Source of the DNA: an uncultured Rivibacter sp.
Lineage (GTDB): Bacteria > Pseudomonadota > Gammaproteobacteria > Burkholderiales > Burkholderiaceae
DNA: 64,000 nt
NCBI GenBank assembly: GCA_946480925.1
Contig: CAMLLU010000018.1
Span: forward strand, 21,283-85,282
Direction: 5' to 3'
The notes under the pieces are model-generated. The model ran no database searches. It was not told the DNA's origin and worked only from the letters and a program-made list of their open reading frames with translations. Positions 46,002 through 54,889 of the stretch are shown here, one piece after another (within the stretch, counting starts at the first letter, position 1; every line of letters starts with the position of its first letter). The translations under genes and the position numbers were made by a program.

Positions 46002-46387
46002 TTGTAGATGCGCTCCGGGTCCTTCAGCACCGGTTCGACGGTGTGCCAGGCGCCGTCCCTGTAGAGCTGGAAGAAGCAAGAATGCCTCCCGGTGTGGCAG
46101 GCGATGCCCGGCTCGTGGCCGTGTTGCGTGACCTTCAGCAGCACCACGTCGTTGTCGCAGTCGATGCGGATCTCGTGCACTTTCTGCGTGTGGCCGGATT
46201 CCTCGCCCTTGTGCCACAGGCGCTGGCGCGAGCGGCTCCAGTAGACGGCCTCGCCGAGCTCGGCCGTGCGCGCCAATGCCTCGCGGTTCATCCACGCGAA
46301 CATCAGTACGTCGTTGCTGCCCGCTTCCTGGGCGATGACAGGGACCAGACCGTTGCTGTCCCAGGCGATGGCGTCGAGCCAGTTCAT
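45998..46387 (-). CDS. hisI: phosphoribosyl-AMP cyclohydrolase
   Basis: A 129-residue zinc/Mg hydrolase for step 3 of histidine synthesis. [11 protein letters not shown] near 28-38, [20 protein letters not shown] near 49-68, the [11 protein letters not shown] metal Asp run and [10 protein letters not shown] near 98-107 are all present. The ATG at 46387 matches the usual MNWLD start. It opens the reversed block and now follows the DUF885 gene by 38 bases, so it needs its own promoter or reads from that gene. None was identified. Confidence 0.95.
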   Translation of the reverse strand: MNWLDAIAWDSNGLVPVIAQEAGSNDVLMFAWMNREALARTAELGEAVYWSRSRQRLWHKGEESGHTQKVHEIRIDCDNDVVLLKVTQHGHEPGIACHTGRHSCFFQLYRDGAWHTVEPVLKDPERIYK

Positions 46388-46425
46388 AGCTTGTCGAGTG
46401 TAGCAACCGCCTGTGACCGCAGGTT

Positions 46426-48300
46426 TCAGCGTGCCCGGTGCTGCCGCGGCGTCGAAACGGTTCGCGCCATGGCCGTGGCACGCTCGCGCTCGATCCATTC
46501 GCCGACCTGCCGCTCCAGCACCGGCAGCGGCACGGCGCCCTGGTCGAGTACCACCATGTGGAAACGCCGGATGTCGAAGGCCTCTCCAAGCGCCTGATGG
46601 GCCTTGTCGCGCAAGGCCACGAGCTTGAGCTGCCCGATCTTGTAGCCCAGTGCCTGGGCGGGCATTACGTAGTAGCGGTCGACCTCCGGCTCGACGTCGG
46701 CGCGCGAGATGCCGGTGCGCTCGACCATCCAGTCGATGGCCTGCGCACGGCTCCAGCCCAGCGCGTGGATTCCGGTGTCCACCACCAGCCGCGCAGCGCG
46801 CCAGATCTCCATGCGCAGCTGGCCGTACTTGCTGTACGGGTCGGTGTACAGCCCGAGTTGCTCGCCCAGCGATTCCGCATACAGCGCCCAGCCCTCGCCA
46901 TAGGCCACGTACCAGTCGTTGCGGCGGAAGTCCGGCAGGCGCGTGAGCTCCTGCGCACGCGCCGTCTGCAAGTGGTGGCCGGGCATCGCTTCGTGCAGGA
47001 ACAGCGCTTCCATTTCCCAGGTGGGCCGGTTGGCCAGTGCCAGCACGTTGGCGTTGAACCAGCCGGCGCGTGAACCGTCGGCCGCGCCGCTGGAGTAGTA
47101 CTCGGCCTGCCCGGCGCCCTGGTAGGCCGGCATCGGGCGGATGCCGTAAGGCTGGCGCGGCAGCTCGGCAAACAGCTTGGGCAGCTCGGGGTCCACGCGC
47201 TTGGCGATGTCGCGATAGCCGGCCAGCAGCGCCTCGGAGCTCTTGTGGAAGAAGCGCGGGTCGGTGTTGAGGAAGTCGACGAACTGCTCGAAGTTGCCGG
47301 TGAAGCCGGTGCGGCGCATCAGCGCTTCCATCTCGGCGCGCAGGCGGGCCACCTCCTTCAGGCCGAGGTCATGAATGGCCTGCGGCGACAGGTCGGTGGT
47401 GGTCTGCTGGCGCACGAGGTAGGCATAGATCTCGCGGCCGCCCGGGTAGGCGCTCAGGGCGCCGTTGGCCGGGGCCTTCGGCAGGTATTCGTCGACGATG
47501 AAGCGGCGCAGCCGGCGCAGCGCCGGCAGGGTGTGCTCGCGCAGCACCTGCTCGCCGGCCGTGGCCAGCTCGGTGCGGCGCGCAGCGGGCAGATCGGCCG
47601 GCAACTGCGTGAAGGGCTCGAACAGCGGACTCTTGCGGGCGTCGTCGGCGAGCTGGCCCCCGATCTGCGGCACCACCCGCTCCATCGATGGGCGGAAGGT
47701 GACCCAGCCCGAATCGAGCCCGCGGCGCAGCAGGCCGATCACCTGCTCGACACGCCCCGGATACCCCCGCAGGCGCGCCAGCACGTTGCGCACGTCGCGT
47801 TCGGTGCGCAGCGGCATGTCCTGTAGCGTCTGCGGGAATTCGATGTGCAGCCCATCCATCGCCGAAACGGCCATCCAGCGCAGCTGCGGGAAGCGCTGCG
47901 CCTCGACGGCGTCTTCGATGCGGCGGCGGAACACGTCGTAGGACACGCGGTCTTCGGCCGGCAGCGCTTCGCGCGGGATCGCCTTGACCTTGACGAGCAT
48001 CTGGCGCGCATGGCGGTCCTGCGCGTCCAGCGCTGACGGCGACTCGTCGGTGAGACGGTCGTCGTAGCGGTGGTCGCCGACGCGCGTCGCGAATTCGGGA
48101 TAGGTGCGCAGCGTCCAGCGCCAGTCTTCGTCGAACAGGGCGTGCAGCCGGGCGGCTGCCGCATTGCGCGGTGAGGTGGCGGCTTTTCCTGCGGTGCTGG
48201 GAGCCGGTGCGCCGCTGGCCAGTGTTGGGGCGGCGAGCCACAGCGCCGCTGCGGCAAGAACGACGGGCAGCACCTTGTGGGTGCCAGGGTGTGATTTCAT
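46426..48300 (-). CDS. DUF885 family zinc metallopeptidase, exported
   Basis: A 624-residue protein with a Sec signal peptide (hydrophobic 10-22, cleavage near LASGA). The catalytic motif [12 protein letters not shown] near 449-460 and [19 protein letters not shown] near 485-503, including the third ligand Glu, are typical of DUF885, and [14 protein letters not shown] near 573 is conserved. Related proteins cleave peptides in the periplasm; the specific substrate is unknown. ATG at 48300 sets the signal peptide at the N-terminus. Confidence 0.88.
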   Translation of the reverse strand: MKSHPGTHKVLPVVLAAAALWLAAPTLASGAPAPSTAGKAATSPRNAAAARLHALFDEDWRWTLRTYPEFATRVGDHRYDDRLTDESPSALDAQDRHARQMLVKVKAIPREALPAEDRVSYDVFRRRIEDAVEAQRFPQLRWMAVSAMDGLHIEFPQTLQDMPLRTERDVRNVLARLRGYPGRVEQVIGLLRRGLDSGWVTFRPSMERVVPQIGGQLADDARKSPLFEPFTQLPADLPAARRTELATAGEQVLREHTLPALRRLRRFIVDEYLPKAPANGALSAYPGGREIYAYLVRQQTTTDLSPQAIHDLGLKEVARLRAEMEALMRRTGFTGNFEQFVDFLNTDPRFFHKSSEALLAGYRDIAKRVDPELPKLFAELPRQPYGIRPMPAYQGAGQAEYYSSGAADGSRAGWFNANVLALANRPTWEMEALFLHEAMPGHHLQTARAQELTRLPDFRRNDWYVAYGEGWALYAESLGEQLGLYTDPYSKYGQLRMEIWRAARLVVDTGIHALGWSRAQAIDWMVERTGISRADVEPEVDRYYVMPAQALGYKIGQLKLVALRDKAHQALGEAFDIRRFHMVVLDQGAVPLPVLERQVGEWIERERATAMARTVSTPRQHRAR

Positions 48301-48370
48301 GGTCGGGGTGTGAACACGAAAGGCCGCGAGTTTGGCAGCGTGTCGGCCCGCTGCCAAGCCGCGAGCCGGC

Positions 48371-51300
48371 TCAGCCGAACATCGTGTCCTGCTGTTCCAG
48401 CAACTCGTCCACCACCGTCAGCACTTCGCCCACGCTGACCGGCTTGGTGAGGTAGCGGCGCGCGCCGGCCTTCAGCGCGTCTTCGATCTGCCCGGCCAGC
48501 GCATCGGCCGACACGATCACCACCGGCACGCTGGCCGTGAGCGGGTCGGCCTGCAGGTGGCGCAGCAGCTCCAGACCGTCGATGTCGGGCAGGTGCATGT
48601 CGAGCAGCACGAGGTCGGGCCGGCGCTGCTTCACGCGGGCCAGCCCGTCCAGCCCGGTGGGCGAGATCTCCAGCTCGACCTGCGGGCGTTGCTGCAGGAT
48701 GCCGCGCATCACCTCGGCATTGGTCTCGTTGTCTTCGATGTAGTGGACGCGGCGGCGGTGATAGCCCGGGTCGCCGGTGGTGGCGATCTCGTCCAGCCCC
48801 GAGGGCATGGTGTCGGGGTCGACGATGCGCGGCAGCGTGAGCACGAAGGTCGATCCTTCGTTTTCGACGCTGCGAGCGCGCAGCGCGCCGCCCATCAGCT
48901 CGGCCAGGCGCTTCGCGATGACCAGGCCGATGCCGGTGCCTTCCTGGCCGGAGCGTTCGCGGCCGAGCCGGTTGAAGGGCTGGAACAGGTCGGCCAGCTG
49001 CGCCTCGCTCATGCCCAGGCCGGTGTCGCTGACCTCGACCTCGACGGTGCCGGTCGACGCAGCGCGGCAGGCCAGCCGCACGCGGCCACCTTCGCGGTTG
49101 TACTTGACCGCGTTCGACAGCAGGTTGGTGAGGATCTGCTTGACGCGCGTGGCATCGCCGTTGACCGCCAGCAACGCACCGGGCGGCGACGGCGGCGCCA
49201 CTTCGATCTGCAGGCCGCGCTTGCCGGCCTCTGCCTCGACCAGCGCGACGGAGGCGCGCGCGATCTCGGCCACGTCGAGCGGCTCGATCAGCAACTTCAC
49301 GGTGCCCGACTCGATGCGGGACAGGTCCAGCACGTCGTTGATCATCTCCAGCAGGTGCCAACCGGCGCGCTGGATCTGGCTCACCCATTGCTGCTGCCGC
49401 TGCGACAGCGGCGTGCGCTCGTCCATGTTCATCAGCTGCGCGAAGCCCAGCATGGCGTTCAGCGGCGTGCGCAGCTCGTGGCTCATGCGCGACAGGAAGT
49501 CGCTCTTGGCGCGGTTGGAGGCTTCGGCTGCCTCGCGCGCCTGCTCAGCCTCGCGCAGCCGCAGGTGCTCGGTGATGTCTTCCACCACGCCCACCGTGCG
49601 GTGCGGGGTGCCGTTCGCATCGCGCAGCAGCGCCACCGACTCGTTGACCCACACGGTGCGGCCGTCTTTCGTGACGTAGCGCTTGTGGCGCCGGTACATC
49701 GGGATCTCGCCGCGCACCAGGCGGCCGAAGAATTCCTCGTCGGCCGGGTGGTCGTCGGCGTGGCTGTACTGGCGCACCGACATCTGCACCAGCTCTTCGT
49801 GGCTGTAGCCGGTGAGGCGGCAGTAGGCCGGGTTGGGCTGCCGCACGCGGCCCTGCAGGTCGGTGTAGACCACGCCGATGGGCACCGTGTTGAAGATGCT
49901 GCGGAAGCGCTGCTCGCTTTCGCGCAGGGCTGCCTCGGTGACCTGGCGCTCGCGCATCTCGGTCTCGAGCTCGGCCGTGCGGTCGCGCACCGCCCCTTCG
50001 ACACGCCGCGTGTGGCCCGTCATCGTGAGCAGCAGCGCGCCGAGCATGGAGGTGGCGAAGAGCCCCACGATCGAGAACAGCCAGGCGTTCCACACGCCGG
50101 GGTCGGCCTGCACGCCCGGCCGTGCCGTCACGCGCACCGTCCACTGCCGTTCGGCGAACGGCAGCCGCGCCTCCTGCCTCAGCCCCCCGCTGCCGGTGGA
50201 CGGGCGCTCGCAGCCGGGCGGGCCGGCCAGCCGCCGGCGCGGCGCCGCAGGGTCTTCGTCGAGCAGGCAGACGCTGAGGTAGGCCGACGCTCCCTGCATC
50301 AGCGAACGCAGCGCGTCGTCCATGCGCAGCGTCACGAACACCAGCCCCAGCGTGGCGGCCTGGCGTGCTTCGGGCGTGGTGGGTGAGCCGCGGTAGACCG
50401 CGCGATACAGCACCACGCCGGCCTGGTCGGACGTGGGATCCTGCGTGAGGCGGAAAGCGGCGGTGGCCACCGGCCGGTCGAGGCGGCGCGTGGCTTCGAT
50501 GGCCACCTGCGCCGCCGGGATGCTGAGCACGTTGACGCCCAGTGCATCGACGTTGCCACGCGCCGGCTCGATGTAGCGCATCGCGAACATTTCGCGGCCG
50601 CGCGGCGGCGTGCTGTTGGGGCGGTCGAACACGCGGTAGCTGGGGTAGCCCTCGGCCCGCACGCTGGCCTCGTAGGCCGGAAGCTCCTCGCGCAACACGT
50701 GCTGGTGGAAGCCGATGGCCTGCATGCTGGGCAGCTTCTTCAGCCAGGGCGCGGCGAAGCGCGAGAACTCGTCGCGTGTGATGTGTTCCGACGCGAAATA
50801 CAGGCCGTGCGCGGCGTCCAGCGCATCCAGGTGCGCCTGCATGCGCAGCGTCACGGTGTTGGTGATGTTGCTGGCGTCGCGCAGGAAGTCGGCTTCGAGC
50901 CGCTGCGTGTCCCACCGGCTGACCTGCAGGATGGCCAAGGCCAGCAGGGCCGTCACGACCGCCAGCGGCAGGCCGACGGTGGTGCGCCGCGGCGCCCAGT
51001 CTTCGCGCGGGCGGCCCACCAGCGTGAGCGCGATCGGCGCGCCGATCAGCGTGCCCAGCGTGTCGCCGCCCCACCAGGTCCACCAGGTCAGCGCCAACTG
51101 GTCGTCGCGCAGCGTGCCTGTCAGCCACAGTGCCAGCGTGGCGACGGTCGAACTCACCAGACAGGCGAGGGGGCCGCCCAGCAGCATGAAACGCGCGATG
51201 TCGGCGGGTGCCTCGAGCCGCAATGGTGCGGTCACATGCCGGCGCACCAGCGCGGCGCCGCACCAGGCCTGCAGCGTGGCACCAGCCGCGATGACCAGGG

Positions 51301-51562
51301 GCAGCACGTAGGCGATGCTGCCGCCGGCACCGCGCTGATAGCTCAGCCAGAAGTTGATCGCGAAGGCGCCCAGCCCCAACGCCAGCGCGGTGCGGTTGCC
51401 CCAGGCCAGCAGGCATGCGAGGGCGATGCCGGCCGAGGGGTACAGGGGCGATGCGAAGCTCGGGGGGATTGCCAGCGCCAGCGCGGCGAAACCGGTCGCC
51501 GCATAGGCAACGAAGGTGGTCAGCAACTGCGCGAAGGTGGTGGGCGTCGTGCTGCGGCTCAT
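48371..51562 (-). CDS. MASE1-CHASE-PAS hybrid histidine kinase
   Basis: A 1063-residue membrane sensor. Order: MASE1-like integral domain with about eight TM segments (1-220), CHASE-type periplasmic domain (about 235-430), a TM helix near 497, a PAS domain (about 545-665; YTDLQGRVRQPNPAYC), HisKA with MSHELRTPLN (phospho-His near 695), HATPase_c with NLLSNAVKYNREGG and GTGIGLVIAKRLAELM, and a C-terminal receiver with LVLLDMHLPDIDG (Asp near 988). It therefore carries its own receiver but no output domain, and no partner regulator or Hpt gene is adjacent. Ligand unknown. The frame is open further upstream, but the ATG at 51562 begins at the membrane domain. Confidence 0.88.
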   Translation of the reverse strand: MSRSTTPTTFAQLLTTFVAYAATGFAALALAIPPSFASPLYPSAGIALACLLAWGNRTALALGLGAFAINFWLSYQRGAGGSIAYVLPLVIAAGATLQAWCGAALVRRHVTAPLRLEAPADIARFMLLGGPLACLVSSTVATLALWLTGTLRDDQLALTWWTWWGGDTLGTLIGAPIALTLVGRPREDWAPRRTTVGLPLAVVTALLALAILQVSRWDTQRLEADFLRDASNITNTVTLRMQAHLDALDAAHGLYFASEHITRDEFSRFAAPWLKKLPSMQAIGFHQHVLREELPAYEASVRAEGYPSYRVFDRPNSTPPRGREMFAMRYIEPARGNVDALGVNVLSIPAAQVAIEATRRLDRPVATAAFRLTQDPTSDQAGVVLYRAVYRGSPTTPEARQAATLGLVFVTLRMDDALRSLMQGASAYLSVCLLDEDPAAPRRRLAGPPGCERPSTGSGGLRQEARLPFAERQWTVRVTARPGVQADPGVWNAWLFSIVGLFATSMLGALLLTMTGHTRRVEGAVRDRTAELETEMRERQVTEAALRESEQRFRSIFNTVPIGVVYTDLQGRVRQPNPAYCRLTGYSHEELVQMSVRQYSHADDHPADEEFFGRLVRGEIPMYRRHKRYVTKDGRTVWVNESVALLRDANGTPHRTVGVVEDITEHLRLREAEQAREAAEASNRAKSDFLSRMSHELRTPLNAMLGFAQLMNMDERTPLSQRQQQWVSQIQRAGWHLLEMINDVLDLSRIESGTVKLLIEPLDVAEIARASVALVEAEAGKRGLQIEVAPPSPPGALLAVNGDATRVKQILTNLLSNAVKYNREGGRVRLACRAASTGTVEVEVSDTGLGMSEAQLADLFQPFNRLGRERSGQEGTGIGLVIAKRLAELMGGALRARSVENEGSTFVLTLPRIVDPDTMPSGLDEIATTGDPGYHRRRVHYIEDNETNAEVMRGILQQRPQVELEISPTGLDGLARVKQRRPDLVLLDMHLPDIDGLELLRHLQADPLTASVPVVIVSADALAGQIEDALKAGARRYLTKPVSVGEVLTVVDELLEQQDTMFG

Positions 51563-51687
51563 GGGATGGAAGGGCCGGGGCGCAAGGCAGCGACGCCACG
51601 GCAGCGAACGCCAGTATGACCCAGCGCCGGCCGCTGCGGCCAGTGAATGTCCGGGGGCAGCGCCCGTGCGCCGGCCCGGCCGGCCCG

Positions 51688-52665
51688 TCAGCGTAGCTTC
51701 AGCAACGCGTCGATCAACCGGGCTTGCTGCAGTGCGTCGTCCAGCCCCCAGCGCAACCCGTGTTCGCCACGCATGGCGCCTTCGAAGTGCGCCACCATCA
51801 GCGCATAGGGGTCGCAAGGCGCGAAGCGTTCGGTGTGTTCGCCCTCGGCGTTGCGCCAATGCAGGGCGCTTTCGACGTCGCGGCACACGAACGGCCGCTC
51901 GAGCCGGGCCACGCCTTCGCTGCCCAGCACCTCGAAGCTGGTCTCGAAGGCCAGGCTGAAACCGCAGTCCAGGTGCGCCAGCGCCTGGGCTTGGCCTTCC
52001 CCCGCGAAACGCAGCACCGCGTGGCCGGCATGGTCCACGCCGCTTTCGGTGAGCTGCGCCGTGAAGGAGAGCGCTTCGGGCTCGCGGCCCATCACCAGGC
52101 GCATCAGGTTCAGCGGGTAGCAGCCCACGTCGTACAGCGCGCCACCGCCGATCGCGGGGTCGAAGCGGCAGTCGGCCGGGTTGGACAAAGGCGCGCCGAA
52201 GCTGCCGCGCAGCAGCCGCGGCGTGCCCAGCGCTCCACTGTCCACCAGCGAGCGCAGCCGCTCGGCCTGCGGGTGGAAGCGGTACATGAAGGCCTCGCAG
52301 ACCAGCTTGCCACCCGAGGCTTGCTGGGCCGCCTGCATCTGCAGCACCTCGCCGGCGTTCAGGCCGAGCGGTTTTTCGCACAACACGTGCTTGCCCGCGG
52401 CCAGCGCCGCCAGCGTCCATGGCAGGTGCCCGCCGTTGTGCAGGCCGATGTAGACGGCGTCGACGTCAGTCCGCGCCACCACGGCTTCGTAGGTCTGCGC
52501 CTCGGCGATGTCCAGGCGCTGGGCGAAGGCCGCGCCGCGTTCGGGGTCGCGGCAACCTACGGCGACGATGTGGCTGCCGTTGCGGCGAAACGCCGGCACC
52601 AGTGCGCGTTCGGCAATGCGCGCGGCGCCGATGAGGCCCCAGCGCACGGGGCGGTTCGTGGTCAT
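51688..52665 (-). CDS. Gfo/Idh/MocA family oxidoreductase
   Basis: A 325-residue NAD(P)-dependent dehydrogenase. The Rossmann motif WGLIGAARIAERAL is at 9-22, and the EKP catalytic motif is HVLCEKPLGLN near 94-104, followed by EAFMYRFHPQ and GGGALYDVGCYPLNLMRLV near 175-193. Relatives act on sugars, inositols or dihydrodiols; no such cluster is nearby, so the substrate is unknown. GGAGG is 9 bases before the ATG. Followed on the minus strand, in order of reading, by the histidine kinase gene. Confidence 0.9.
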   Translation of the reverse strand: MTTNRPVRWGLIGAARIAERALVPAFRRNGSHIVAVGCRDPERGAAFAQRLDIAEAQTYEAVVARTDVDAVYIGLHNGGHLPWTLAALAAGKHVLCEKPLGLNAGEVLQMQAAQQASGGKLVCEAFMYRFHPQAERLRSLVDSGALGTPRLLRGSFGAPLSNPADCRFDPAIGGGALYDVGCYPLNLMRLVMGREPEALSFTAQLTESGVDHAGHAVLRFAGEGQAQALAHLDCGFSLAFETSFEVLGSEGVARLERPFVCRDVESALHWRNAEGEHTERFAPCDPYALMVAHFEGAMRGEHGLRWGLDDALQQARLIDALLKLR

Positions 52666-52714
52666 GGCGATGCCTCCTCGAGTGAGGCTGCATCGTAGCG
52701 ATGCGGGCGTTACC

Positions 52715-53620
52715 TCAGGGTACGTTGTGGCCGGTCGAGGCGGTCCAGATCTCGTACCAGGTCTGTGCGTCGAGCTGCACGTCGAGTGCGGCCCAGGCTT
52801 CCCGCATGGCGTCGACGCGGCGCGAGCCCACCACCGGTACTGGCCGGCTGGGCAGGCGGAACAGCCATGCATACGCCACGGTGGCCGGCAGCACGCCCAG
52901 GCGCTCGGCGATGCCGGTGAGCGCGTTGCGCACGCGGCGCGAGCGCTCGTCTTCTCTGGTGAACAGCCGGCCGCCCGCCACCGGCGACCAGATCATCGGC
53001 CGGCGGCCCAGCTGCTGGGCCTGGTCGAGCGTGCCGTCGTGCAGCGCATCGAGCGCCAGCGGCGACAGCTCGATCTGGTTGGTGGCCAGCGTCGCGCGGG
53101 AATCGAGCAGCGCGAACTGCGACGGCGTGAAGTTCGAGACGCCGAAATGCAGCACCTTGCCGGCGCTGCGCAGCTGCTCGAAGGCCTGCGCCACTTCGTC
53201 TGCGTTCAGCAACGCATCGGGCCGGTGGATCAGCAGCAGGTCGAGGTGGTCGGTGTGAAGCTCGCGCAGCGAGTTCTCGGCCGACGCGACGATGTGCGTC
53301 GCCGAGGTGTCGTAGTGCTGGATGCGGTTGCCCGGCCGATGCGGCGACACCAGTTGGATGCCGCACTTGCTCACCAACTGCAGCTTGCTGCGCAGGCCCG
53401 GCGCGATAGCGAGCGCCTCGCCGAACAGGCTTTCGGCGGTGTAGCGACCGTAGGCGGCCGCATGGTCGAAGCTCGTGACGCCGACTTCGACACACTGTTC
53501 GATCCAGCAAAGCCGCTCCTGCGGCGTCCAGCCCCAGCTGTGCAGGCGCCAGGCGCCGGCGACGATGGGGGAGAGAGCCGGGCCGTCGGCGCAAAGCGGC
53601 GTGGGGGCGTGGTGGCTCAT
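52715..53620 (-). CDS. aldo/keto reductase (YdhF-like)
   Basis: A 301-residue TIM-barrel NADPH oxidoreductase. The tetrad: Asp-Tyr in TSFDHAAAYGRYTAE near 49-63, Lys in LVSKCGI near 82-88 and His in LLLIHRPDALL near 128-138. SNFTPSQF and VVGSRRVDAM are cofactor-side motifs. It is similar to E. coli YdhF-type reductases. Runs ahead of the Gfo/Idh/MocA gene with 49 bases between, so the two may form an oxidoreductase operon. Confidence 0.92.
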   Translation of the reverse strand: MSHHAPTPLCADGPALSPIVAGAWRLHSWGWTPQERLCWIEQCVEVGVTSFDHAAAYGRYTAESLFGEALAIAPGLRSKLQLVSKCGIQLVSPHRPGNRIQHYDTSATHIVASAENSLRELHTDHLDLLLIHRPDALLNADEVAQAFEQLRSAGKVLHFGVSNFTPSQFALLDSRATLATNQIELSPLALDALHDGTLDQAQQLGRRPMIWSPVAGGRLFTREDERSRRVRNALTGIAERLGVLPATVAYAWLFRLPSRPVPVVGSRRVDAMREAWAALDVQLDAQTWYEIWTASTGHNVP

Positions 53621-53755
53621 TTCCGACGTTGAAGAGAAAGTGCGAATTGGCTGGGCGCACCGTTTGTGGCTTGCCGTGCGGGGGGCGTCATTTCGTCCCT
53701 GTGTTCATCGTTCATATCTACGGCGGCCGTCACCTCATCGCAGTACTGGTTTCGC

Positions 53756-54109
53756 TCATCTCACGATCTTGCGCTGGCGCGCACGTACGGGTTGACGCAC
53801 GGCACGGAACGCAGAGTCGTCTCCCAGGTGGAAGTAGAAGTGGCCCTGCAGTTCGTCGCCCACGATTTGGGCATGCCCCCGTCCCGTGTGCTCGGTGCCT
53901 TCGTCGAAGCCGTGCCAGGTGAAGTCGATGCGCTGCCCCTGCTCGGCGACTTTGCAGTCCATCTGCCCTTGCACCATGCCGAACTGGAAACTGCCCTCCC
54001 GGCCTGCGCCGAAGGTGATGTGGCCAGGGCCGTCCATGTCCACGTAGTCCTGGTCCCAGGTGCTCATCCAGACGATGCGCCAAGTGCCGGTGAATGGGTT
54101 TTGCTTCAT
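53756..54109 (-). CDS. hypothetical protein, beta-sheet rich
   Basis: A 117-residue cytoplasmic protein beginning KQNPFTGTWRIVWMSTWDQDYVDMDGPGHITFG. The pattern of alternating Gly/aromatic strands (GSFQFGMVQGQMDCKV, RIDFTWHGFDEG, DELQGHFYFHLGDDSAF) fits a small beta-barrel. I have seen similar widespread unknowns with the GTWRI...WD motif, but cannot name a Pfam. It lies downstream of the DUF4276 gene beyond REP-like copy B, and 135 bases before the aldo/keto reductase start. Whether it belongs to the ATPase/DUF4276 unit is open. Confidence 0.75.
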   Translation of the reverse strand: MKQNPFTGTWRIVWMSTWDQDYVDMDGPGHITFGAGREGSFQFGMVQGQMDCKVAEQGQRIDFTWHGFDEGTEHTGRGHAQIVGDELQGHFYFHLGDDSAFRAVRQPVRARQRKIVR

Positions 54110-54153
54110 GTGGCTACGTTGACCTCAACGCCATTCCATCTTCTCTGCTCTCT

Positions 54154-54216
54154 TGAGTCGACGAAGGGCCGCTTCCGAGTTGACTCACCCCCTCGGGGGC
54201 GGACGATGCAAGGTGT
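54154..54216. repeat. REP-like palindromic element, copy B
   Basis: Between the DUF4276 gene and the small beta-rich gene. TGAGTCGAC (54154-54162) and GTTGACTCA (54179-54187) pair with one G-T wobble-type difference, followed by the CCCCCTCGGGGG hairpin and a GGCGGA / TCCGCC hairpin. It matches copy A at 44026 over about 50 bases with a few substitutions. Confidence 0.72.
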
Positions 54217-54232
54217 CCGCCTGCGGGCGCTC

Positions 54233-54889
54233 TCAAGTGGCAAGGCCTTCCAGGCAGCTCAGCCATGCATCGAAATGCCGGCAGGATCGTCTCAGCGCAT
54301 CCAAACCCGCTTCAGTCGTGATCAACGGCCCATGAAATGTCTTTTTGTAGCTCGGCATCAACCTCAATATGCGCTTGGAGGGGGCCGTTAGCGGGTTGTC
54401 GTTGATGTCTTCCGGCGTGTCGTAGGCTTCAGCTACCTTGCGGATCTGGTCGATGACTTCCGCTGAGTCTGTCCAGTCGCCGAAGTGCTCAGGCTCGACA
54501 AACAAAAACGCCTCGAACTCGTGAACCGTCAGGTGTGGCAGGAAGTTGCGCTCTCCGACGTCCAGTTTCAGTCGGGTTTCGATGAATTCGGCCTTTTGCA
54601 TGCCGCTGCCTTTGGCGGGATAGGCACGGTCCGTCTTGCCCGGAAAGTCGTTGGGCAAGGCATAGAGGTCGATCATGGTGGTCACGACCGCGGCAGGGTC
54701 CTGCCTGCACAAGCGGACGATCTGCGGCTTGACCTTGGCGTAGCTGGCGACGCCTCCTCTGTATCCAGGGCTCGTGTTCAGAATGATGGGCGTGATGTAA
54801 ACGCCCAGGCGCGCATAGTGGGGTGTGAGCAGTTCCCGTACGAAGGTCTCTTCAGTCTGCCCTTCCGCCAGGAGGTAGAAGCGCTTCAC
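54233..54889 (-). CDS. DUF4276 family protein (Toprim-like effector candidate)
   Basis: A 218-residue protein. The N-terminus YLLAEGQTEETFVRELL (5-21) has the Glu of a Toprim-like fold, and MIDLYALPNDFPG near 72-84 supplies an acidic residue at the expected next strand. HEFEAFLFVEP near 124-134 and the PSKRILRLMPSYKKTFHGPL segment near 170-189 are DUF4276 marks. Family function is unproven; it commonly travels with an AAA ATPase, as here. It overlaps the ATPase gene by 4 bases (ATGA). G+C is lower than in flanking genes. A nuclease role is an inference from the fold. Confidence 0.85.
   Translation of the reverse strand: MKRFYLLAEGQTEETFVRELLTPHYARLGVYITPIILNTSPGYRGGVASYAKVKPQIVRLCRQDPAAVVTTMIDLYALPNDFPGKTDRAYPAKGSGMQKAEFIETRLKLDVGERNFLPHLTVHEFEAFLFVEPEHFGDWTDSAEVIDQIRKVAEAYDTPEDINDNPLTAPSKRILRLMPSYKKTFHGPLITTEAGLDALRRSCRHFDAWLSCLEGLAT

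Noticed and set aside
51563..52420. Longer reading frame continuing upstream of the histidine kinase start
   Set aside because: It lies over the Gfo/Idh/MocA gene in another frame, and the upstream part has low-complexity Arg/Ala/Gly composition typical of high-GC shadow frames.
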